Positions 7,771 to 16,324 of a stretch of DNA of 64,000 bases are shown piece after piece (the stretch's first letter is position 1; each line of letters begins with the position of its first letter). Source of the DNA: JAYUJH01 sp043765375 (GTDB lineage: Bacteria > Pseudomonadota > Alphaproteobacteria > Rickettsiales > UBA998); contig JAYUJH010000017.1 in assembly GCA_043765375.1 (NCBI GenBank), positions 127,439-191,438 on the forward strand, read 5' to 3'. The position numbers and the translations under genes are program-made. The notes beneath the pieces were generated by a model, which worked only from the letters and a program-made list of their open reading frames with translations, did no database searches and was not told the origin of the DNA.

Positions 7771-9435
7771 ATGAGCGATACCATTCTAAAATGGCAAGAT
7801 AGCAAAATAACCGAAGCATTTGTAAGCAAATCAGCGGGTGGCGAGAATTATGCGGTGCTAAAGGCTGATCCTGCCAAAGCCGCATCGCTTGGCAATTTGC
7901 AGCGTGATTTGTTTGAGAAAAACCATTTGCTGAGCTATCCAAAAACCATAGATGGTGAGCATTGTCTTGTGGTGCATGGTTTTGATAAGATTGAGCAGCT
8001 AGAAAATGCGCTCGGTGGATTGGAGGCAACATCAGGGCAACCGAATATTGATAAGCTGAAAGAAGCTCCACAAACCATTGCGCAAAAATGGGATAGTTTC
8101 CGCCATAATGGTGCATTGAAAATGAGCGGATTTTCGGGGCTTGCTGGTCACGGGTTGATGGCGGTGCAAGGCTTTGGTGAGGAAGCAAGATGGGACATTA
8201 ACAAAATACCAGAATGTATTGCCAAAGGTGTTGAAAGCAAAATGATTATGTCATTGCTTTATATGGTTAATTCAGGGCTTTATGCTTACTATGGTAATGG
8301 TGACAGAGGGCTGCAAACTGATGAAACTCTAGCAGAGATGCACAAGTTCTTGCAAAAAAGCGGGCTTGATTTGGAGAAAACTCCATATGATGAGCTGGTT
8401 AAAAAATATGAGCATGACAAACCATTTGCAAAAAAACTAAATGATTTTGTTGCAGATAATTTAATTACCATTAATGAATCAATCGGGTTGTTATGCAACA
8501 CTGGCATGATTAAAAATGGCGTGCAAAATAGAGATTTTGGATTGGTGACGGCAGGATCGGCAGCAATTGTTGGATCTTTGACGGCAATGTTTGTTGAAGA
8601 AAAGCCAATGGCTGAGCAAGATCCAGAGATGTTAGCAACGCCGTGGGGCAAGGCTTGGGCGTGGGTTCAAAACTCACCTATGATGGTTAATGGTGCGAGT
8701 AACTGGATTAATTCGGCATCATTATTTCTTGACCCGCCCAAAAGATGGGAAGCAGTTGAAAAAGGCGTAATGCACGCTGAAATGCTAAACGATGCAGGTG
8801 ATGCTTATGTTAAGGGTAAGTATAATATAGATGAAGTTCACCAACATTATAGTGATAAGTTGCAAGAGCAGAAAGCTGCGCTTGGTAATAATCAATGGGG
8901 GACACCAGAATATACTGCTGCGGAAAAAGCATTAGGGAAAACTCAAAGTGAATTAGATAATGCAACAAGGCATCAGAACTTCGTAGAAGATGAAGCGAAA
9001 AGCTGGCAAATCCCCACTGCGATGTCGGCATTTTATGTGGCGGCGACGTTTTTCTCAACTGTCAGCTCCAAAGAAAAAGCGGTGAGTGAAGATCCATATG
9101 AACAATATGCAGAATTATTAACCCGTGCAGCACAAATGGCAATGAATGCACCTGAGGGCAAGGAGCGAGACAAAGCGGTATATTTAATGTCGGCAAGTTT
9201 GGCAGCAAACCCTGATGTGAAAGGGCTTAATGCGAATGATATTAACGCCCATATCAACAAAGAAATTGATGATTTGCAGCAAAATCCGTTTAACTCAGTC
9301 GGCAAAAGTGAGCGCATAATTGCGGCGAATAAAATTGTGCCGTTGCAGCGCAAGCCAGAATCGCAAATTGCATTAGATTCTCAAATTGATGTTAGCAGGT
9401 TGCAATCTGCCACCCCTGAATTGGTGCGATTATAG
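7771..9435 (+). CDS. Hypothetical protein, 554 residues
   Basis: Family not recognised. The N-terminal ~90 residues look like a small alpha/beta domain. The middle is helical, with moderately hydrophobic stretches near residues ~254-272 and ~413-428 (SAFYVAATFFSTVSS) that could be membrane-associated. Residues ~355-400 are a predicted coiled coil (KLQEQKAALGNN and after). There is no signal peptide. It lies 127 bp downstream of the GT4 gene on the same strand, so co-transcription is possible. The ATG at 7771 follows 'aaggaatatta', a usable ribosome-binding site. The product is large and its composition matches the neighbours, so it is a real gene; function unknown. Confidence 0.75.
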   Translation: MSDTILKWQDSKITEAFVSKSAGGENYAVLKADPAKAASLGNLQRDLFEKNHLLSYPKTIDGEHCLVVHGFDKIEQLENALGGLEATSGQPNIDKLKEAPQTIAQKWDSFRHNGALKMSGFSGLAGHGLMAVQGFGEEARWDINKIPECIAKGVESKMIMSLLYMVNSGLYAYYGNGDRGLQTDETLAEMHKFLQKSGLDLEKTPYDELVKKYEHDKPFAKKLNDFVADNLITINESIGLLCNTGMIKNGVQNRDFGLVTAGSAAIVGSLTAMFVEEKPMAEQDPEMLATPWGKAWAWVQNSPMMVNGASNWINSASLFLDPPKRWEAVEKGVMHAEMLNDAGDAYVKGKYNIDEVHQHYSDKLQEQKAALGNNQWGTPEYTAAEKALGKTQSELDNATRHQNFVEDEAKSWQIPTAMSAFYVAATFFSTVSSKEKAVSEDPYEQYAELLTRAAQMAMNAPEGKERDKAVYLMSASLAANPDVKGLNANDINAHINKEIDDLQQNPFNSVGKSERIIAANKIVPLQRKPESQIALDSQIDVSRLQSATPELVRL

Positions 9436-9518
9436 GGTTTTGTGCCACGCACTGCCTTTATTTCAGCGCAGGCTGGAGTTCGTAGTCCATAGTTCAAGAT
9501 TGATGTGATTTTTATCAT

Positions 9519-9592
9519 GGATACCAGCATTTGGCTATGACTCCCTTTGGGTGCTGGTATGAAGGGTGCGATTATTTGCTGGTATGACGAAC
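9519..9592. repeat. Intergenic 'taccagc' palindromic repeat, copy B
   Basis: The left arm GGATACCAGC (9519-9528) faces GTGCTGGTATGA (9551-9562), with an extra right arm TTGCTGGTATGACGAAC ending at 9592. It abuts the dnaE stop codon (9594-9596) between the convergent ends of the 7771 gene and dnaE, so it may also act as a bidirectional 3'-end structure. Confidence 0.7.
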
Positions 9593-9593
9593 T

Positions 9594-12500
9594 TTAACCG
9601 ACCCATAATTTTATTCCCGCATTTTGGCTTAACTCTATAATATTTTCGTGAGTTAAATTATAATTACCCCCGAGCTTAATCAAAGCATGGCGTTTTTCAT
9701 CAAGTGGAATGCGCAAATGGACGATTGCACCATAATTGCTTGGTGGTGGAAATAATTGCTTGAGGCGATTAACCGCATTAACATTATCAACCACTAATGT
9801 TATCTCGTTAATGCTTGCGCTTTTTGCCGTTGCTTTGATGGAATCTTCCAGCAGGCTCATGCTTTGAATAATCAGGCGCATACCACCATCTTCACCAGAT
9901 TTTGCATCAACTTCCAGCAACAGCATTTTGCCAAGTTCCAGCAAGTCACGGGCAGAATCCATCAATTTTTCATCATAAATCGTTGCTTCATAAACCCCTG
10001 TAGCATCTGACATTTGCACAAATGCAAACCGCCCTCGCTGGCTATTTTTGAACTTGCGCCCCATCACAATTCCCGCCATGGTGATTTTGCGATATTGATC
10101 GCCAAGCAATGCGGGCAAATCCTGCGAGGTTTTCACTCGCATTTGTTTTAAGGCAAAGCCATAGCCATCAAGCGGGTGAGCTGAAAGATAAAAACCAACT
10201 GCTTGATATTCTCTGTTTAGCCCCTCCATTGCCTCCCAATTAGCAATTTGCATCAAGGCGGGCGGTGGTATTGCCCCGCCTGTATCCTCGCCAAACAAGC
10301 TGATTTGTGCTGAATTGCGCTCCTCCGTTTGTTGCTGACCATAATTTATCATCATCTCAATGGAGGCAAATAATTGCGCACGGTTTGGGTGCAGCAAATC
10401 AAATGCTCCCGCCATAATCAGATTTTCCAAACTACGCTTATTGATGATTTTGGTATCCAACCGTTCCATCACATCATAAATATTTTTATACTTCCCCCCT
10501 CGCTTGCGTTCATGCACCAAATCTTGCATAGCTTGTTCACCCACATTTTTGAGGGCGGCTAAGGCATAGCGAATATGCTTGCCTTGCAAATCCGTTTGCA
10601 CGCTAAAATCCGCATCAGAAGCATTGATATCTGGCGGTAAAATACGGATATTCATAGCGGCTGCATCTTGCTTAAATAAATTGAGTTTATCAGTATTGTG
10701 CATATCATAACTCATTGATGCAGCGATAAACTCATAAGGGTGGTTCGCTTTGAGGTAAGCCGTTTGATAGCCAATCAAGCCATAAGCGGCGGCATGTGCT
10801 TTGTTGAAGCCATAGCCTGCGAACTTGGCAACAAGATCAAATATTTCATTAGCTTGACTGGTTGGAACATTATTATTTGCTGCTCCATCAACGAATATTT
10901 TGCGTTGCGCATTCATTTCTGATTGGATTTTCTTCCCCATTGCACGACGCAACAAATCAGCCCCACCGAGAGTATAACCAGAGAGGATTTGTGCAATTTT
11001 CTGCACTTGCTCTTGGTAAATAATCACGCCGTAAGTTTCTTTTAGCACTCCTTCAAGTGATGGGTGTAGGTAATCTGGTTGCTCTTTGCCATGTTTGCAA
11101 GCGATGTATGTCGGTATATTATCCATCGGCCCGGGGCGATAAAGCGCACCAAGTGCAATTAAATCACCCAACCTATCTGGCTTGAGTTTTTTGAGTGTTT
11201 CTCGCATACCCACGCTCTCAAATTGGAACACACCAACGCCATTGCCCGCCCGCAATAATTCATATGTTGGCTCATCATTAAGTGAGATATATTCAAGTTT
11301 TAGGGTTTTTTTGTTTTTACCCCCCCCCCATTCGTGCGATGCACTCATGAATTCCCCCGCAAGGGGGGAGTTAAAAGTAGATTGTGCATTCTCTCCAACT
11401 TTGCTCTCCCCTTGAGGGAGAGCGGGTGCGCCAAGCGTAAGCGCAGGCAAGCCGTGAGGGGTATAATTCTGTAATTCCGCTAAAATTATTTCATAACAAC
11501 CCTCAATATTTTCTAAAATCTCATTATTCCAAAAGCGCATAATCCTAAAATTATTTGCCTCAAGGTAACTAGTGCGAACTTGGTCTTGATTATTTTCATT
11601 ATGCTGCCCGCCATCAATTTCAATAATCAAACGTTGTTCTAAGCAAATTAAATCTGCGATATAGCGTCCATCAATATTATGTTGACGACGAAACTTATGA
11701 TTTGTTTGTTGATTGCGTAATAATTGCCATAATTTATTTTCAGCTTCAGTCGGATTTTTACGCATTTCACGGGCAAAATCTTTGATATGCAAAGCGTAAT
11801 GCTGGCGATTAGCAAATGTTATTTCGCTATCACCCCTCCCCCTGCCCCCTCCCGCAAGGGGAGGGGAGGAGTTCCCAAGCTCATGATTTTGCGGTTGCCC
11901 ATAATCTTGTTGTAGCAAAAAACTACTCTCCCCTTGCGGGAGAGTTGGTGAAACAAGCCCGAAGGGCGAAGTTGAACCGTGAGGGGTTTTAGTATCAACC
12001 TGATTATTAACCATCTTCACGGCTTTCGCAAGCACAGACAGAGTTTTTAGCCCCAAAAAGTCAAACTTCACTAGCCCCGCTTCCTCCGCATATTTCATGG
12101 AAAATTGCACCACTGGCATAGTAGATTTACCATCGCTATATAACGGCACAAGCTCACTTAGCGGACGATCGGCAATTACCACCCCCGCAGCGTGGGTGGA
12201 AGCATGGCGATATAATCCCTCCAACTTCAGTGAAATATCCACCAATTTGCGCACAGATTCATCTTCCTTCATTTGTGCTTTTAGCAATGGTTCAAGCTCA
12301 ATCGCTTGCGCCAAAGTCACAGGATTGGCGGGATTATTCGGCACTAACTTAGAAATGCGGTCAATTTGCCCATATGGCATTTGCAGCACCCGCCCCACAT
12401 CACGCAGCACTGCCCTCGCTTGCAATTTCCCAAATGTAATAATTTGCGCAACCCTATCCGCTCCATATTTTGTTTGCACATATTTTATCACTTCATCACG

Positions 12501-13778
12501 CCGTTCTTGACAAAAATCTATATCAAAATCAGGCATGGAAACACGTTCAGGGTTTAAGAATCGTTCAAACACCAAATCATGCTCTATTGGGTCTAAATCA
12601 GTGATTAACAACGACCATGCAACTGCTGATGCTGCACCTGATCCCCGCCCAGGGCCCACTGGAATATTTTGCTGTTTGCTCCATTTAATAAAGTCAGATA
12701 CGATTAAAAAATATCCGGGAAATCCCATATTAATTATAACGCCTAGCTCATAATCTAGGCGTGCATAGTATATTTTCGCAACCTCCTCACGCGCAGCATT
12801 ATCCATATCATCACGCCAGATTAACGCCTGCAAACGTTGTGCAAGACCATCATGCGCCGCTTTGCGCAGTGCATCTGCCTCTGAGAGTGCAACTCCGCCC
12901 TCAACCATGTTATAAGATGGCAATATTGGCTTGCGTGATGGCGATCTCACAGCGCAACGTTGTGCAACAATATGCGTATTTTCCAACGCCTCGGGCAAAT
13001 CCGCAAATAATTTGCATATCTCCGCGTTGCTTTTCAGGCGATGCTCGGGCGTTAAGCGACGGCGATTATCCTCATTAACATATCTCCCTTGCGCAATACA
13101 AATCAACGCATCATGCGCTTCATACATTTCCGTACCATGAAAATATGCGTCATTAGTTGCAATAATTGGAATATTTAACTCGGTTGCAATTTGCAAGAAA
13201 TGCGGCTCTGTTGTTGTTTCATCAGATAAACCATGGCGCATAATTTCTAGATAAAATCTCCCTGAAAATATCTCCGCTAATTGTTTAGCATATTCATAAG
13301 CAACATCTGTTTTGCCTCGCAAAATTGCTTTGCCGATTGCCCCCGCAATCCCACCACTTAAGGCGATTAATCCGTCACTATATTTTGCCAAGTTAGCGAG
13401 TGAAATTAGCGGCATATTAGCATGTTGTGGGTGCATATAAGAATCGCTCACCACTTGCATCAAATTGCCATATCCCGCCTCATTTTTGGCGAGCAACAAT
13501 AACTCATCATATTCATCAGTTGCAGCATCTTTATTCATTGGAATTAAGCGAAACTTGCAGCCGATGATTGGTTGCACCCCCGCTTTGCAGCACGCCTCGG
13601 AGAACTCCAACGCACCAAACATATTATGTGCATCAGTGATGGCGAGTGCAGCGAACCCTTCCGTTTGTGCAATTTTGATTAAGGCAGGGACTTTAATCGC
13701 CCCTTCCAGCAGTGAATAGCTACTCGCCACCCGCAATGGAATATAGGTTTTCGGCACATGATGATTTATATTAGACAT
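9594..13778 (-). CDS. dnaE: DNA polymerase III alpha subunit DnaE with in-frame DUF559 cassette
   Basis: 1394 residues from the ATG at 13778, chosen because 'YIPLRVASSYSLLEGAIK' should lie near the N-terminus; an ATG at 13823 adds 15 unlikely residues. Typical DnaE is ~1160 residues, and the excess is a ~210-230 residue insertion. In order: PHP domain (1-~280), palm with the catalytic PDFDIDF (~413-419), fingers beginning at EAGLVKFDFLGLKTL, the insertion (residues ~592-823), then fingers resume at EPTYELLRAGNGVGVFQFES, followed by HhH, OB and C-terminal regions. The frame is open throughout, so the polymerase would carry the insert as a surface loop between palm/fingers elements that varies among family members. 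It is the replicative polymerase. See the separate cassette entry. Confidence 0.95.
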   Translation of the reverse strand: MSNINHHVPKTYIPLRVASSYSLLEGAIKVPALIKIAQTEGFAALAITDAHNMFGALEFSEACCKAGVQPIIGCKFRLIPMNKDAATDEYDELLLLAKNEAGYGNLMQVVSDSYMHPQHANMPLISLANLAKYSDGLIALSGGIAGAIGKAILRGKTDVAYEYAKQLAEIFSGRFYLEIMRHGLSDETTTEPHFLQIATELNIPIIATNDAYFHGTEMYEAHDALICIAQGRYVNEDNRRRLTPEHRLKSNAEICKLFADLPEALENTHIVAQRCAVRSPSRKPILPSYNMVEGGVALSEADALRKAAHDGLAQRLQALIWRDDMDNAAREEVAKIYYARLDYELGVIINMGFPGYFLIVSDFIKWSKQQNIPVGPGRGSGAASAVAWSLLITDLDPIEHDLVFERFLNPERVSMPDFDIDFCQERRDEVIKYVQTKYGADRVAQIITFGKLQARAVLRDVGRVLQMPYGQIDRISKLVPNNPANPVTLAQAIELEPLLKAQMKEDESVRKLVDISLKLEGLYRHASTHAAGVVIADRPLSELVPLYSDGKSTMPVVQFSMKYAEEAGLVKFDFLGLKTLSVLAKAVKMVNNQVDTKTPHGSTSPFGLVSPTLPQGESSFLLQQDYGQPQNHELGNSSPPLAGGGRGRGDSEITFANRQHYALHIKDFAREMRKNPTEAENKLWQLLRNQQTNHKFRRQHNIDGRYIADLICLEQRLIIEIDGGQHNENNQDQVRTSYLEANNFRIMRFWNNEILENIEGCYEIILAELQNYTPHGLPALTLGAPALPQGESKVGENAQSTFNSPLAGEFMSASHEWGGGKNKKTLKLEYISLNDEPTYELLRAGNGVGVFQFESVGMRETLKKLKPDRLGDLIALGALYRPGPMDNIPTYIACKHGKEQPDYLHPSLEGVLKETYGVIIYQEQVQKIAQILSGYTLGGADLLRRAMGKKIQSEMNAQRKIFVDGAANNNVPTSQANEIFDLVAKFAGYGFNKAHAAAYGLIGYQTAYLKANHPYEFIAASMSYDMHNTDKLNLFKQDAAAMNIRILPPDINASDADFSVQTDLQGKHIRYALAALKNVGEQAMQDLVHERKRGGKYKNIYDVMERLDTKIINKRSLENLIMAGAFDLLHPNRAQLFASIEMMINYGQQQTEERNSAQISLFGEDTGGAIPPPALMQIANWEAMEGLNREYQAVGFYLSAHPLDGYGFALKQMRVKTSQDLPALLGDQYRKITMAGIVMGRKFKNSQRGRFAFVQMSDATGVYEATIYDEKLMDSARDLLELGKMLLLEVDAKSGEDGGMRLIIQSMSLLEDSIKATAKSASINEITLVVDNVNAVNRLKQLFPPPSNYGAIVHLRIPLDEKRHALIKLGGNYNLTHENIIELSQNAGIKLWVG
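11354..11987 (-). mobile_element. Composite repeat-DUF559-repeat cassette inside dnaE
   Basis: Two direct copies of a GC-rich palindromic repeat flank a coding block. Left copy 11354-11462: palindrome CCCCCGCAAGGGGGG, then CTCTCCCCTTGAGGGAGAG at 11404, then a tail ending CCGTGAGGGGT (11452-11462). Right copy 11845-11987: CCCTCCCGCAAGGGGAGGG, then CTCTCCCCTTGCGGGAGAG at 11926, ending in the same CCGTGAGGGGT (11977-11987). Between them (11463-11844), read with dnaE, is a DUF559 domain: REMRKNPTEAENKLWQLLRN, then FRRQHNIDGRYIADLICL, IIEIDGGQH and RIMRFWNNEIL. DUF559 is a PD-(D/E)xK-type fold related to Vsr endonucleases; the D...E-x-D residues are present. There are no intein splice residues. 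The whole cassette preserves the dnaE frame. Confidence 0.75.
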
Positions 13779-13886
13779 GAGGATATATATATCGTTGTTG
13801 CATGACAAAAGCAAATTAATCATTATGTTCTATTGACATGATTAATCTGTGGCTTTTGTTAGTGAAATCCACCTTCACCATTGTAT

Positions 13887-13988
13887 GGATACCAGCCTTT
13901 ATTTTCTCCTCCCTCCGTCGGGGGGCTGGTATGACGTGGCGAGATTTTTGACTTTACACTCCCGTCATACCAGCGCAGGCTGGTATCC
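13887..13988. repeat. Intergenic 'taccagc' palindromic repeat, copy C (double unit)
   Basis: The first unit is GGATACCAGCC (13887) to GGGCTGGTATGAC (ending 13935), with a 'ttctcctccctccgtcgg' middle. The second is GTCATACCAGC-GCAG-GCTGGTATCC (13964-13988), a near-perfect hairpin. It occupies most of the 400-bp gap between dnaE and the gene at 14185; the rest (13989-14184) is AT-rich promoter-like DNA in which I see no gene. Confidence 0.75.
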
Positions 13989-14184
13989 ACCTTTGCCCTT
14001 ATTCAAACAAAAAATGAAAGCATGACCATAATCTCCAGTAATCCAAATACAAACATCAATAATTTGCAAATATTCACCCTCTCGTAACTCATTTGTAACA
14101 ATAACGTCATATTGTGATGCTAATATAAAATTATCAAATAAATAATAATAACAAATATATATAAATTAAATTAGGAGAATAGAG

Positions 14185-15057
14185 ATGATTTTTGGTTGGT
14201 CAGAAGATGAAAAAAGAAAAGAAAAAAATGATAACATGACTACCCCTGAGTTGATTGAACAGAAAGCGACGTTGGAAAGAAAGTTAGCAACAGAGCCGAA
14301 AAATAATAAAATAATGGCTCCAAAAAGTACAACTTTAGAAGCTTTAGAGAGTGCAAATGAAGAATTAAGTTATAGAGAAAAAGAAGAAAGTAAAATAAAA
14401 AATTTAACTGATCGAAAAAAAGATCTTGAGAAAAGTGCGGAAGGAAAGTCGGAAACATATGATTTGAATAAAGTAACGGCAGAGTTAAAAGAGTTGATGC
14501 AACAGCATGAAAGAGATAACAGAAAAGGTTCGTATGCTAGGGAAAACGACACTACAAATGAAGCGGAATTAAAACCAAAAGCAGGCGTAGCAGCTGCATC
14601 ATCTGCTGTAACAGTAGCAAAAAAAGCTGAGGAAAATCCGCCTGTAGATAAGCAAAAACCAACTGAAGCTAACCCATTAAATTATCAGGAAGCTGTTTGG
14701 AATAACTCAGATAAGCCACCTTCAAAAAAACCTGTTATAAATCTTGCAGCAATAGCTGATAATGAATATGGTTTTGGTAATACTGGGAAAGAAGTGGAGT
14801 TTGTGCAAGATGCAATAAAAGTGGAAAAAGATGGTAATTTTGGCTATGAAACAAAAAGAAAGTTGCAAGAAATACAAGAAGCAAATGGACTTGACCCAGA
14901 CGGGATTGTGGGTGTGAAAACCATGGCTCTGTTAGCCTCAGGAAACTTCAAAAATCCAAATATTCAAGGTGCAACTAATGTTGCAAATGTATGTCCTCCG
15001 TCAGACACAGGAAATAATCCCACCCTTTTAGCAAGTTCTAAACTTCCTCCAAAGTAA
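14185..15057 (+). CDS. Charged coiled-coil protein with C-terminal peptidoglycan-binding domain
   Basis: 290 residues from an ATG preceded by TTAGGAG eight bases upstream, a strong start. The N-terminal ~125 residues are very Lys/Glu-rich and coiled-coil-like. A Pro/Lys/Ala linker follows (~130-185). Residues ~197-252 match PG_binding_1: GFGNTGKEVEFVQDAI, then VEKDGNFGYETKRKLQ, and EANGLDPDGIVGVKT, with the repeated DGxxGxxT signature. Such domains anchor proteins to peptidoglycan, yet no signal peptide is visible; the N-terminus is hydrophilic. Export by another route, or a cytoplasmic use of the fold, is open. A terminator follows at 15077. A second protein of similar design lies at 43727. 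Confidence 0.75.
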   Translation: MIFGWSEDEKRKEKNDNMTTPELIEQKATLERKLATEPKNNKIMAPKSTTLEALESANEELSYREKEESKIKNLTDRKKDLEKSAEGKSETYDLNKVTAELKELMQQHERDNRKGSYARENDTTNEAELKPKAGVAAASSAVTVAKKAEENPPVDKQKPTEANPLNYQEAVWNNSDKPPSKKPVINLAAIADNEYGFGNTGKEVEFVQDAIKVEKDGNFGYETKRKLQEIQEANGLDPDGIVGVKTMALLASGNFKNPNIQGATNVANVCPPSDTGNNPTLLASSKLPPK

Positions 15058-15076
15058 TAAAAACAAAGTAAATATT

Positions 15077-15109
15077 CCCCGCCCATAATCACAATTGGGT
15101 GGGGGTTTT
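15077..15109 (+). terminator. Rho-independent terminator after the 14185 gene
   Basis: Stem CCCCGCCCA (15077-15085) pairs with TGGGTGGGG (15096-15104), one G-T pair, followed by a T run at 15106-15109. It lies 20 bp past the stop codon. Confidence 0.7.
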
Positions 15110-15166
15110 GCGTTGTGGGGAGAGGTGCGGGTTGTGTCAATTTAGTTTGTGCATGGCGTTTTATAT

Positions 15167-15235
15167 GAATACCAGTATTTCCCCCATGGATACCAGTATT
15201 TATTTTCTCCTCCCTCTGTCGGAGGCTGATATGAC
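15167..15235. repeat. Intergenic 'taccagt' palindromic repeat, copy D (decayed)
   Basis: Two left arms, GAATACCAGT and GGATACCAGT, are followed by the 'ttctcctccctctgtcgg' middle and the right arm GGCTGATATGAC. Arm mismatches suggest an older copy than C. The rest of the 375-bp gap 15058-15431 holds the terminator at 15077 and AT-rich DNA with 'atatcaataacca' short repeats just before the next gene. Confidence 0.65.
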
Positions 15236-15431
15236 ACCCGCATATATGTGATGCAGTCATAAATATTGCACGCACAACCCACCCCCCAAAAAAATCAAAT
15301 TAATCTGTTGCTTATGCTTGAGAGTTAGCATAAAATGTTTGTTGTAAAATTAAATATCAATAACCAGATATTTAATAATCAGATATCAATAACCAAAAAT
15401 AATCAGTTAAAATATAGATTAATATTAAAAT

Positions 15432-15947
15432 ATGAATCAGCCACATAATTCTCAGCGCACCAAAAATGCAAATCAATCAAGCGAGCCAGCAAATGAATTG
15501 TCAAATGCGCAAATGCTAGGGAATGCTCAGATAAATATATTTGATACTAACAAAGCGCATGATTTTCTTCAGCAAAACATCACCGAATTGTTCAAAACCA
15601 TAGCGACTGATCCTAATATGCCAAATGGCACTAGCATCAAAAAAGCGGCAGATTGCATCGGTAGGCTAACTCACATATTTGTGGATTATTTGCAGCATAA
15701 CATCATGTTGGTGGAGGAAAACCGCGAGCTTTATCGCCAGTTGGAGTTGCGAGGGGCGGAATGCGATTCGTATCTTGATGAAATTAGCATTTTGCAACAG
15801 CATTTGCAGCATTGGAAGGAATATTACGCCGCTAACGCAGATTTATTCGCCCCCGACCCTGTTGAGATAATCGCAGGTTCACAGCCACATAATATACAGT
15901 CACATAGTATGTTGAGAAAAACTCCATCTTCTGATGAGGGCGCATGA
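15432..15947 (+). CDS. Hypothetical coiled-coil protein coupled to ZapA
   Basis: 171 residues, soluble, with an Asn/Gln-rich N-terminus and a helical middle containing heptad-like spacing (NIMLVEENRELYRQLELRG, EISILQQHLQHWKEYY). Its TGA stop overlaps the zapA ATG (ATGA at 15944-15947), so the two are translationally coupled. In Caulobacter a coiled-coil partner of ZapA (ZauP) is encoded just upstream of zapA; by position and coiled-coil character this could be the equivalent, but I cannot establish sequence similarity. A role at the division site is therefore inference. Confidence 0.65.
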   Translation: MNQPHNSQRTKNANQSSEPANELSNAQMLGNAQINIFDTNKAHDFLQQNITELFKTIATDPNMPNGTSIKKAADCIGRLTHIFVDYLQHNIMLVEENRELYRQLELRGAECDSYLDEISILQQHLQHWKEYYAANADLFAPDPVEIIAGSQPHNIQSHSMLRKTPSSDEGA

Positions 15948-16321
15948 AAAAAGTTGAGTTCGTCATTAATCGCCGTAAATATCAGTTGATCGTGGAAGCA
16001 GAGCAAGCAGTGCAGTTGCAGCAACTCTCCGCCGAGGTGGACGGCAGGGCAAGCAAGATTGCAAGTGCAAATCCGCAAGCTGATGAGGCAACGGTGTTGA
16101 TGATGACTTGCCTGATCTTAGCCGATGAACTTTATGAAGCAAGGCAAGAAGCGGGTGCATTACATGAAACTTTCATGTTGGCGCAGCCCGAATTGCAGCA
16201 TTTATTTCCCTCATCGCATTTGCGGGAGCATTTCCATGAGTCGGAGCAGAAAATTAGCGCAATCATGGATAATGTGGTGCAGGCGTTGGATAGGATAATC
16301 CGCCCCTCCCATGAGCAATAA
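15944..16321 (+). CDS. zapA: Cell division protein ZapA
   Basis: 125 residues. ZapA binds and bundles FtsZ filaments at the Z ring. The N-terminal strand-helix domain (VEFVINRRKYQLIVEAEQA, then LQQLSAEVDGRASKIA) matches the family, and the helical second half (ATVLMMTCLILADELYEARQEA) forms the dimerising coiled coil. The C-terminal ~40 residues are longer than in E. coli ZapA. It overlaps the upstream coiled-coil gene by four bases, and cysN/C starts four bases after its stop, giving a compact three-gene run. No 6S RNA follows, unlike in many other proteobacteria. Confidence 0.85.
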   Translation: MKKVEFVINRRKYQLIVEAEQAVQLQQLSAEVDGRASKIASANPQADEATVLMMTCLILADELYEARQEAGALHETFMLAQPELQHLFPSSHLREHFHESEQKISAIMDNVVQALDRIIRPSHEQ

Positions 16322-16324
16322 AGC

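Noticed and set aside
11310..12003. Intein in DnaE
   Set aside because: The insert lacks the N-terminal Cys/Ser, the C-terminal His-Asn and the TxxH block; the DUF559 domain plus repeats explain it better.
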